Part shown: positions 1 through 6,297 of the stretch, piece by piece
Layout: each line of letters opens with the position of its first letter
Numbering within the stretch: the stretch's first letter is position 1
From: Actinomycetes bacterium
GTDB taxonomy: Bacteria; Actinomycetota; Actinomycetes; Propionibacteriales; Propionibacteriaceae
Length of the DNA stretch: 17,039 nucleotides
NCBI GenBank assembly: GCA_023393755.1
Contig: JAEXCA010000039.1
Coordinates: forward strand, 1 to 17,039
Direction: 5' to 3'
The notes under the pieces: model-generated
What the model saw: the letters and a program-made list of their open reading frames with translations, nothing else
Databases searched by the model: none
Told to the model about the DNA's origin: nothing
Made by a program: the position numbers and the translations under genes

Positions 1-1
1 C

Positions 2-613
2 ATCCCCGGAGCGCCGATCATCTCGGCGCTCGGCTCGCCGACCGGGCAGAAGATCACGGCGGCGACCGAGGTGCCCCTGACGGATCGACCTGCCGAGGCG
101 ACCCACGTCAGAGTGACCATCACCTGCCTGACCGCGGGCACGTTCTGGTGGGGCCTCGACGCCGGCGGCAACAACCCTTCGGTGAGCTGCGCTGCGTCCG
201 AGGGCGGGAGCGAAACCGCCTGGTACGACTTCGCGCTGGATCCCACCGTCGACAAGCTGTACGTCACCGCGCCCGAGGGCGGGGAGGCCGCCGTCTCGGT
301 CCAGTACCTGACGTACCTGCCGACCCGTTTCGGGGTCAATGAGAACGGCCAGACCTACGGCACGGGTGCGGAGGACGCCACCCCCGATCTCATCCTGGTG
401 ATCGGAACGAGCCCCGACGGTGGGGAGGTGGAGGGCTACGCCCTGGCCACCGATCTTGTGGCGTTCAGTCCCGACCACCCCGATCATCCCGCCAATCCTG
501 AGGAGGCGCTCCGCTGGCAGCAGGAGCGGGACGAGAAGTACCCCGGCGGCTGGGACATCCCGGTCTACCAGTCGGACGGCGTCACGCGGATCGGCACCTT
601 CCACGTCGGCTGA
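2..613 (+). CDS. C-terminal part of an unrecognised protein (5' end outside window)
   Basis: The frame is open from the first bases of the window to the TGA at 611-613, so about 203 C-terminal residues are present and the start lies upstream. The sequence is acidic and rich in Gly, Thr and Val, with two Cys and no membrane segment. The first half looks like a beta-rich domain (alternating hydrophobics such as VRVTITCL and AAVSVQYL). The second half ends in a pattern I associate with C-termini of actinobacterial cell-surface or membrane proteins: a GYALATDL segment, then PEEALRWQ, then IPVYQSDG and IGTFHVG. That resemblance is from memory and gives no function. A GTG at 71 is in frame but need not be the start, since the frame stays coding-like before it. 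It runs in the same direction as the ABC operon, 79 bases upstream, but the promoter at 681 suggests separate transcription. Confidence 0.75.
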   Translation: MPGAPIISALGSPTGQKITAATEVPLTDRPAEATHVRVTITCLTAGTFWWGLDAGGNNPSVSCAASEGGSETAWYDFALDPTVDKLYVTAPEGGEAAVSVQYLTYLPTRFGVNENGQTYGTGAEDATPDLILVIGTSPDGGEVEGYALATDLVAFSPDHPDHPANPEEALRWQQERDEKYPGGWDIPVYQSDGVTRIGTFHVG

Positions 614-680
614 CCTCGAATCGTCCGATCGGACGAGCGGGATCGCCGTCGGGGATGATGTCTGGCACACAGGCCGCACC

Positions 681-686
681 TAGGTT
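681..686 (+). promoter_or_regulatory. -10 hexamer TAGGTT of a likely leaderless promoter for the ABC operon
   Basis: TAGGTT fits the actinobacterial TANNNT -10 consensus and ends six bases before the GTG at 693. Transcription would therefore begin at or next to the start codon, giving a leaderless mRNA. No Shine-Dalgarno sequence precedes the GTG, which agrees. I see no clear -35 box. The same TAGGTTGGA string stands in the same position before the aldo/keto reductase gene on the other strand (12065-12070). Confidence 0.5.
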
Positions 687-692
687 GGACGG

Positions 693-1442
693 GTGACTGC
701 GACAGCTCCAGCCCTGCCCGAGACGATCGCCCAGGCGGTCAACCTGACCAAGATCTACGGCTCCGGGGAAGCCGAGGTCCGTGCCCTGGACGGCGTGACC
801 GTCGGTTTCACCCCCGGCTCCTTCAGCGCCATCATGGGCCCCTCCGGTTCGGGCAAGTCCACCCTGATGCACTGCCTGGCCGGTCTCGACCGGCCGACCT
901 CGGGTCAGGTCTATCTGGGTGGAGCCGAGATCACCGGGTTGCGGGATCGCGAGCTCACCGCCGTCCGCCGCGATCAGGTGGGCTTCGTCTTCCAGGCGTT
1001 CAACCTGCTGCCCACCCTGACCGCGAAGGAGAACATCCTGCTGCCGCTCGACCTGGCCGGACGCCGGGCCGATCCGGCGGTGTTCGACGCCATCGTCGAC
1101 TCGCTGCGGCTGGGCGACCGGCTGCGGCACCTGCCCTCCCAGCTCTCCGGCGGCCAGCAGCAGCGGGTGGCCATCGCCCGGGCGTTGATCACCCGGCCGA
1201 AGGTGCTGTTCGCCGACGAGCCGACCGGCGCGCTGGATTCCCGTTCCGGCACCGATCTGCTCAGCCAACTGCGGACCGCCACCCTGGCCCTCGGCCAGAC
1301 CATCGTGATGGTCACCCATGACACGAACGCCGCGGCCTACGCCGATCGCGCGGTGATCCTCAGCGACGGACGAGTGGTGGACGACTTCCTCGACCCGCAC
1401 GCGGACCGCGTCCTGGCGGCGCTGAAGGCGCTGGGATCCTGA
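693..1442 (+). CDS. ABC transporter ATP-binding protein (MacB/LolD type)
   Basis: This 249-residue ATPase powers the FtsX-type permease encoded directly after it. Walker A is GPSGSGKST (residues 49-57), the signature LSGGQQQR begins near 151, Walker B with its glutamate is VLFADEP (about 170-176), the D-loop is GALDS and the H-loop is MVTHD (near 209). Length and motif spacing match the LolD/MacB/YknY family, whose members work in lipoprotein release, antimicrobial-peptide or macrolide export, and cell-envelope functions. The GTG start is chosen because the -10 TAGGTT lies six bases upstream and the ABC domain begins soon after. The TGA (1440-1442) overlaps the permease ATG (1442-1444) by one base, so the two are probably translationally coupled. 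No histidine kinase or response regulator is next to it, so the Bce-type resistance role is not supported here. The substrate is unknown. Confidence 0.95.
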   Translation: MTATAPALPETIAQAVNLTKIYGSGEAEVRALDGVTVGFTPGSFSAIMGPSGSGKSTLMHCLAGLDRPTSGQVYLGGAEITGLRDRELTAVRRDQVGFVFQAFNLLPTLTAKENILLPLDLAGRRADPAVFDAIVDSLRLGDRLRHLPSQLSGGQQQRVAIARALITRPKVLFADEPTGALDSRSGTDLLSQLRTATLALGQTIVMVTHDTNAAAYADRAVILSDGRVVDDFLDPHADRVLAALKALGS

Positions 1443-3877
1443 TGCTGCGGCAGGCTCTACGGGAGTTGAGGTACCACCCCTCCCGGTTCGTCGCCACGCT
1501 GGTGGCGATCGCGATCAGCGTGGCCTTCATGGCCGGTTCGTCGGTGATCGTCGCCACCGAACAGAACGGCGTGGAACGCCAGCAGTCGCTGCCCATCGCC
1601 GGTGCGGACGCGGTCGTCCTGATCGAGCAGTACGAGAGCGAACCACCCGATCTGCGGACCATCCTGGCCGAGCTCCCGGAGGTGGCCGCCGCCGAAGCCA
1701 GCCTGACCACCAGCGACGGTCTCTCCCACGCTGGGAACACGGTCTATGTGAACCTGATCGGGCTGCCGTCCGAACCGTTCCGCTGGTCGGGGATCGTCGC
1801 CGGACGGTGGCCGGAGCACCCCCGCGAGATCACCCTCTCCCGCGGGGCCGCGGACGCCCTCAAGGCGGCCGTCGGCGACACCATCGGCTCCTCCTTCGAG
1901 GACGTGACCTACACCCTGGTCGGCCTGACCGGCGAGCCGAGTTCGCTGTTCGTCCAGACCGGCTACCTGGCCCGCGCCGCCTTCGAGCGCTATCACGTCG
2001 ACCCCGAGCTGGGTAGCGGCAGTTGGTTGCTGCGCGCCCGGCCCGGGATCGCCGACGACCAGCTGGTCGACGCCGCCCGGAGGGTCGTACCCGCCGGTGC
2101 GGAGGTGAAGTCGGCGGCGGTGCTGCGGGCGGAGGCCTTCCGTGAGCTGACCGACGGGTTCGAAGCCTTCCGCAACCTGCTGTGGTCGTTCGCGGCGATC
2201 GCTGCGGTGGTCGGCATGATCACCATCGCCAACACCTTCACCATCCTGCTGGCCCAGCGGCGCCGGCAGATCGGCCTGCTGCGGGCGGTCGGAGCCGCGG
2301 GCTCGCAGGTGCGCAACCGCTTCCTGCTCGAGGCCGTCGCGCTCGGCCTGCTCGGGGCGGCGCTGGGGGTGCTGCTGGGCATCGGCCTGGCCGCGATCGG
2401 CGCGACCGTCACCGGCTCGCTGTACTGGGGGCTGGCGCTCCCGGCGACCGATCTGGCGATCGCCTTCGCCGTCGGCCTGGCGATCACCGTCGCCGCCGCC
2501 TACCTGCCGGTGCTGCGGGGTACCCGGGTCCGCCCGCTGGAGGCCCTCCAACCGGAGCTCTCCAGCGACGAGAAGCGGCGCGCCGGCTGGGTGCGCGGGG
2601 TGGTCTGCGGGCTGCTGGCCGCCGTCGGCCTGGGGCTCGCACTGATCTCGCTGAACCAGGAGGACGGGCTGCTGCAGGCCATCGCCGGCAGCGCGCTGCT
2701 CGCCCTCGGCGTGCTGTTCGGGGCGCCGCTGTTCGTCCCCTGGGTGCTCCGTGGGACCGGCGCGCTGGTCGCGCGGTTCGGCGTCACCGCCCGGCTGGCC
2801 GCGCAGAACTCGGTGCGCAATCCCCGGCGGGCGTCCGCCACCGCCACCGCGCTGATGCTGGCGGTGGGCCTGATCGTCACCCTGCAGGTGGGCACGGCGA
2901 GCGTCCGCGCCACCGTACTGGACGAGCTCGACCAGCGCCGTCCGGTGGACGCCACGGTCTTCAACTGGGACCAGAGCAGCCTCCCGGCCGAACTGCGCGA
3001 GCAGTTCGAGCAGATCCCGGGGGTGGCGGGGGTGGTCTCGCTCGACGTGGCGAGGGTCGACTTCACCCGGGGTACGGAGCGCTTCGAGCAGCTGACCGCG
3101 ATCGGCTTCGACCCGGCCATCGCCGGGGTGGTGCGGGGAGCCTCACCCACCCTGGGCGACGACCGGGTCCTGGTCTCCGACGACTCCGAAGCCGCGAAGG
3201 ACGGTCAGCGGGTCACCCTCACCGGCCGCGACGGCGAGGTGGAACTGACCCTCGCCACCTCCAACCTGCTGGAACGCGGCCAGCTGATGGTCTCGCCGAC
3301 CACGCTGGCCAGCCTCGGCGGCGTGGTGCCGGACGCCCTGCTGTGGCTCTCGATCCCCGACCGTGGCGAGGCGCTCTCCGCGGTCGGACGGATCCTCGAA
3401 CTCACCGGCGACCAGTACGCCGTCACCGGCGGCGTGATCGAGGCGGCCCAGATCGAGCAGATCCTCGACCTGCTGCTGCTGATCACCACCGCCCTGCTCG
3501 CGGTGGCGGTGCTGATCGCCCTGGTCGGGGTGAGCAACACCCTGGGCCTGTCGGTGATCGAACGCACTCGGGAGTCGGCGCTGCTCCGTGCGCTCGGCCT
3601 GCAGACCCGCTCGCTGCGGCTGATGCTGCTGGTCGAGGCCCTGCTGCTGGCCGGTGTGGGGGTGCTGGTCGGGATCGGTGCCGGGGTGTTCTTCGGCTGG
3701 CTGGGCGCCACCTCGCTGACCGCCGCGATGCCCGGCGCCGACCCCCGGCTGGCCATCGACCTGCCGCAGCCCTTCGGCATGGTGGTGATCGCGGTGGTCG
3801 CCGCCGCGTTGGCCTCCGTGCTGCCCGGACGGCGGGCGGCCTCGGCCTCGCCCACCGAGGCGCTGGCCGACATCTGA
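1442..3877 (+). CDS. FtsX-like ABC permease
   Basis: This 811-residue membrane protein is the partner of the preceding ATPase. An N-terminal membrane helix (about 16-38) is followed by an extracytoplasmic domain of about 200 residues. A first FtsX module follows (helices near 246-271, 294-325 and 338-358), then further helices near 386-403, 410-436 and 465-485. A second extracytoplasmic domain comes next, and a second FtsX module closes the protein (helices near 675-705, 728-758 and 777-797). Each module ends in the typical cytoplasmic segment, 'RGTRVRPLEALQ' after the first and 'GRRAASASPTEALADI' at the C-terminus. Two modules in one chain is the duplicated FtsX layout common in actinobacteria. 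The family couples ATP hydrolysis to movement of the external domains for export or envelope processing, rather than classical import. The start overlaps the ATPase stop. The gene ends 10 bases from the converging MFS gene, and I see no terminator hairpin in that gap. Confidence 0.94.
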   Translation: MLRQALRELRYHPSRFVATLVAIAISVAFMAGSSVIVATEQNGVERQQSLPIAGADAVVLIEQYESEPPDLRTILAELPEVAAAEASLTTSDGLSHAGNTVYVNLIGLPSEPFRWSGIVAGRWPEHPREITLSRGAADALKAAVGDTIGSSFEDVTYTLVGLTGEPSSLFVQTGYLARAAFERYHVDPELGSGSWLLRARPGIADDQLVDAARRVVPAGAEVKSAAVLRAEAFRELTDGFEAFRNLLWSFAAIAAVVGMITIANTFTILLAQRRRQIGLLRAVGAAGSQVRNRFLLEAVALGLLGAALGVLLGIGLAAIGATVTGSLYWGLALPATDLAIAFAVGLAITVAAAYLPVLRGTRVRPLEALQPELSSDEKRRAGWVRGVVCGLLAAVGLGLALISLNQEDGLLQAIAGSALLALGVLFGAPLFVPWVLRGTGALVARFGVTARLAAQNSVRNPRRASATATALMLAVGLIVTLQVGTASVRATVLDELDQRRPVDATVFNWDQSSLPAELREQFEQIPGVAGVVSLDVARVDFTRGTERFEQLTAIGFDPAIAGVVRGASPTLGDDRVLVSDDSEAAKDGQRVTLTGRDGEVELTLATSNLLERGQLMVSPTTLASLGGVVPDALLWLSIPDRGEALSAVGRILELTGDQYAVTGGVIEAAQIEQILDLLLLITTALLAVAVLIALVGVSNTLGLSVIERTRESALLRALGLQTRSLRLMLLVEALLLAGVGVLVGIGAGVFFGWLGATSLTAAMPGADPRLAIDLPQPFGMVVIAVVAAALASVLPGRRAASASPTEALADI

Positions 3878-3887
3878 TCGGCGTGGC

Positions 3888-5147
3888 TCAGGCGGTTGCG
3901 GCGACCTCCTGATCGCTGGACGGGCGGGTGCGGGCCCGCAACTGCCGCACCTCGGGGGAGAACAAGGCCAGCCCGGTGGTGACCAGGCTGATCAGGCCGG
4001 CTCCGATCAACGCCGTGTGCACGCCGAAGGCCACCGTCGCGGGACCGGCGAGCATCAGCCCGACGGGGCCGAGCATCATCGAGCCCAGCGCATCGTAGGA
4101 GGCGACCCGGGAGAGCGCCTCCGCCGGCACCTCGTTCTGCATGGTGGTCATCCACCAGACGCCGAAGAGTTCGAAGCTCGCGCCCATCGCGAAGGCGGCG
4201 ATCACCAGGGGAAGCAGAGGCGCGCTGATCCCGAGCAGGATCGCGGGGATGCCCGCGCTGAGGGTCAGCAGGGTGGCCACCAGGATCGGCCGGCGGGGCT
4301 TCCACACGAAGGCCAGCGCCACGCCGACCACCGCGCCGACCGCCTCGGCCGCCAGGAAGGTCGTCCAGGTCGCCGGGCCGCCGAGTTCCGTTTCGGCGAC
4401 CACCGGGCCGAAGACGCCATGAGCGGCCTGCAGCACCATCACCATCAGCGAGAACTGCAGCACCACCACCCACAGCCACTGCCGGGAGCGGAACTCGCCC
4501 CACCCGTCGAGGAGCTGGCGCAGCGGGTGCTCGGACGTGCTGGCCAGGGACGCCGACAGCTCGGGCAGGCCCAGGGCCAGGATGCCGGCCAGCAGGTAGA
4601 ACGTGCCGGCCGTGACCATCGCCCAGCCACCGCCCAGCCAGATCACCACGGCCCCACCGGCGACCAACCCGGCCAGGCGGGCACCGGAGGCGCCGCCGCT
4701 CAGCCACGCGTTGGCCTGCTGCAGTTGGGGCGCGGGCACCAGGTCGGGGATGATCCCGGTCAGCGCGGGATACACCGCCGCGCCGGCGGTGCCGGCCAGG
4801 GCGGCCGCCACGCACAGCGCCCAGATCGGCGCGTTGCCGGAGAGCATCATCAGACCGATCGAGCCGAACGCGATCCCGGTGAGGAACTCGCCCCAGCGCA
4901 GCACGACCGCCCGCGGGTAGCGATCGGCGATCACCCCGCCCACCAGCATGAACAGCACGTTCGGCGTGGTCTGCGCCAGCAGGACGAGGGAGAGGGTGCC
5001 AGCGTCCGCGCCCGGGAGCCGCAGCACGCCGAACGCCAGAGCCACCGGTGCGAACGCCATGCCGAGCATGGAGATCGTCCGGGCAGCCAGCAGCGTCACG
5101 AACGGACGGTTCGCGATGAGCGCACGCGTGGACGCGGGAAGGTTCAT
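3888..5147 (-). CDS. MFS transporter (DHA3/EntS-like efflux type)
   Basis: This is a 419-residue, very hydrophobic protein with about 12 predicted membrane helices. A motif-A-like loop, GGVIADRYPRA, lies at residues 70-80 between helices 2 and 3. A longer hydrophilic loop near the middle (about 200-222) separates the two six-helix halves. Size and layout fit the DHA3 group of the major facilitator superfamily, proton-driven exporters of drugs, macrolides or siderophores in the cytoplasmic membrane. The substrate cannot be read from the sequence. The ATG at 5147 is supported by CGGAGAA about six bases upstream on the minus strand. The gene diverges from the small monooxygenase gene at 5368, leaving about 220 bases that must hold both promoters. 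I found no convincing -10/-35 pair or operator there. Confidence 0.93.
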   Translation of the reverse strand: MNLPASTRALIANRPFVTLLAARTISMLGMAFAPVALAFGVLRLPGADAGTLSLVLLAQTTPNVLFMLVGGVIADRYPRAVVLRWGEFLTGIAFGSIGLMMLSGNAPIWALCVAAALAGTAGAAVYPALTGIIPDLVPAPQLQQANAWLSGGASGARLAGLVAGGAVVIWLGGGWAMVTAGTFYLLAGILALGLPELSASLASTSEHPLRQLLDGWGEFRSRQWLWVVVLQFSLMVMVLQAAHGVFGPVVAETELGGPATWTTFLAAEAVGAVVGVALAFVWKPRRPILVATLLTLSAGIPAILLGISAPLLPLVIAAFAMGASFELFGVWWMTTMQNEVPAEALSRVASYDALGSMMLGPVGLMLAGPATVAFGVHTALIGAGLISLVTTGLALFSPEVRQLRARTRPSSDQEVAATA

Positions 5148-5367
5148 GGAGGTTCTCCGGAGGAAGATCGGCCGAAGCCAGCCCTCCAGATTGCCACGAC
5201 GCCCCGGGCCGGGGCAAGTCGGCGATGGGCCGGACGGCGTTCTCGTCCCGGCGCGCGATCACGGCCTGGACGAACTCGGCTCCCGTCCCTGACCGCGTCC
5301 GATGCCAGGCGGCTCCACGACCCCCGCGGACCTTGTCGAGGGGCTGCTGTTCAGTGTTTCCTTGAGC

Positions 5368-5676
5368 ATGGAAATCGTCCACGTCTTCGTTCACGTCAAG
5401 GCCGACCAGGTCGACCAGTTCGCCGCTGCCTCGGCGGAGAACGCCCGCAACTCGATCCGCGAGCCGGGGATCGCCCGCTTCGATGTGCTGCAGTCGAACG
5501 ACGACCCCACCCAGTTCGTGCTGGTCGAGGTCTACCGCAGCCCGGAGGCGGTACTGGCGCACAAGGAGACCGCCCACTACGCCCTGTGGCGGGACGCCGT
5601 CGCCGACATGATGGCCGAGCCGCGCCATTCCCGGAAGTACAGCCAGGTCTTCCCCGAGGCGACCTTCCTGGTCTGA
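5368..5676 (+). CDS. Antibiotic biosynthesis monooxygenase (ABM) domain protein, LsrG-like
   Basis: This is a 102-residue single-domain protein of the dimeric alpha+beta barrel fold. The opening beta strand MEIVHVFVHVKADQVDQF, the stretch SIREPGIARFDVLQS, the strand FVLVEVYRS, and the block HKETAHYALWRD followed by VADMMAEPR are typical of the ABM/YgiN/LsrG family. Known members act on quinones, on phospho-AI-2 (LsrG) or on polyketide intermediates. The closest pattern I recall is LsrG-like proteins, but no lsr genes are here, so the substrate is open. The frame is open back to an ATG at 5302. I prefer the ATG at 5368 because family members begin right at the first beta strand and the 22 extra residues look unlike the domain. 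No good ribosome-binding site precedes either start. Confidence 0.85.
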   Translation: MEIVHVFVHVKADQVDQFAAASAENARNSIREPGIARFDVLQSNDDPTQFVLVEVYRSPEAVLAHKETAHYALWRDAVADMMAEPRHSRKYSQVFPEATFLV

Positions 5677-5682
5677 GCCCGG

Positions 5683-5785
5683 CCCACGACGGGCTCAGGA
5701 ACCGCGGCTGCGGCCCTTCGACGGGCTCAGGGACCGCGGTCGTGGGCCGTCCGCCCGGCCCACGTTTCCTGAGCCTGTCGAAGGG
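5683..5785. repeat. Cluster of dispersed-type repeats between convergent genes
   Basis: Three related units lie here. A degenerate copy, cccacgacgggctcagga, is at 5683-5700. A fuller copy, cccttcgacgggctcaggga, is at 5714-5733. An inverted copy, tcctgagcctgtcgaaggg, is at 5767-5785. The last two can pair to form a hairpin. The inner 'cggcccac' sequences and the 'ccgcgg' stretches also repeat. The cluster fills the 114 bases between the converging ABM and Ogt-like genes and may act as a bidirectional transcription end. Related copies occur at 9008-9067 and inside nei (12774-12788). From memory, this motif is widespread in actinobacterial intergenic DNA. Confidence 0.8.
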
Positions 5786-5790
5786 TGGGA

Positions 5791-6297
5791 TCAGACCAGA
5801 GCCGGGCGCTCCAGGTCGAGCAGGACGCGCTTGCGCTCGATGCCGCCGGCGTAGCCGGTGAGCGTCCCGTCGGCCCCGATCACCCGGTGGCTGGGGACCA
5901 CGATCGGGATCGGGTTGCGGCCGTTGGCGGTGCCGACCGCCCGCGAGGCGGCATTGGTCAGGCCCAGCCGCCGGGCGACGTCGCCGTAGCTGGCGGTCTC
6001 GCCGTAGCCGATCTTCTGCAGTTCCGCCCAGACCCGAAGCTGGAAGGCGGTGCCCTTAGGCGCCAGCGGCAGGTCGAAGTCGGTGCGCTCGCCGGCGAAG
6101 TACTGCACCAGTTGGGCGGCGGTCCGGAGCAGGACGGCCTCGTCCTCGGGCTGGTCCCGGCCGGAGGTTTCGGTGCCCTCGTCCGGAACCCGACGAGCGG
6201 CATCGTCGGAGAAGGGCGAGAACTCGATGGCGGTCAGTGCCCCGCCGGCGGCGACCAGCCGTAGCGGACCGATCGGGGAGTCAATCACGTGCCACAT
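5791..6297 (-). CDS. Ogt/MGMT-family protein with the catalytic Cys replaced by Ser
   Basis: This 168-residue protein has the full architecture of O6-alkylguanine-DNA alkyltransferase: an N-terminal beta-rich domain and the C-terminal DNA-binding domain. The arginine finger is R119 (in ASRAVG), the Asn-hinge equivalent is N128, the helix-turn-helix tyrosine is Y104, the active-site histidine is H137 and the relay glutamate is E163. Spacings to the active site mirror human MGMT. However, the active-site motif reads PSHRV, with Ser136 (codon AGC at 5892-5890) where family enzymes have Cys in PCHRV. The protein contains no cysteine anywhere, so suicidal alkyl transfer should be impossible. It may be an alkyltransferase-like (ATL) protein that flags O6-alkylguanine for other repair, or a sequencing error, since TGC to AGC is one base. 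The ATG at 6297 has GGAAGGAA upstream. It overlaps the end of the ada-alkA gene by 17 bases, so the two form an operon and are probably coupled. Confidence 0.9.
   Translation of the reverse strand: MWHVIDSPIGPLRLVAAGGALTAIEFSPFSDDAARRVPDEGTETSGRDQPEDEAVLLRTAAQLVQYFAGERTDFDLPLAPKGTAFQLRVWAELQKIGYGETASYGDVARRLGLTNAASRAVGTANGRNPIPIVVPSHRVIGADGTLTGYAGGIERKRVLLDLERPALV

Noticed and set aside
693..3877. Bce-type antimicrobial-peptide resistance module
   Set aside because: The permease has two FtsX modules with two large external domains and no neighbouring two-component system, so only a generic FtsX-type ABC call is supported.
2182..3912. 576-codon plus-strand frame inside the FtsX permease
   Set aside because: It is an Arg/Gly/Ala-rich frame shadow of the 811-residue permease, with no hydrophobic pattern.
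5302..5367. Longer N-terminus for the ABM protein from the ATG at 5302
   Set aside because: The 22 extra residues do not belong to the fold, and the upstream ATG has no ribosome site; the domain starts at 5368.
3205..5628. 807-codon minus-strand open frame across the permease end, MFS and ABM genes
   Set aside because: It overlaps three well-supported genes in other frames and has only low-complexity Arg/Gly/Ala sequence.
4017..5861. 614-codon plus-strand open frame opposite the MFS gene
   Set aside because: Its His/Arg/Gln-rich composition comes from reading the complement of a membrane protein gene; it contains no motif.
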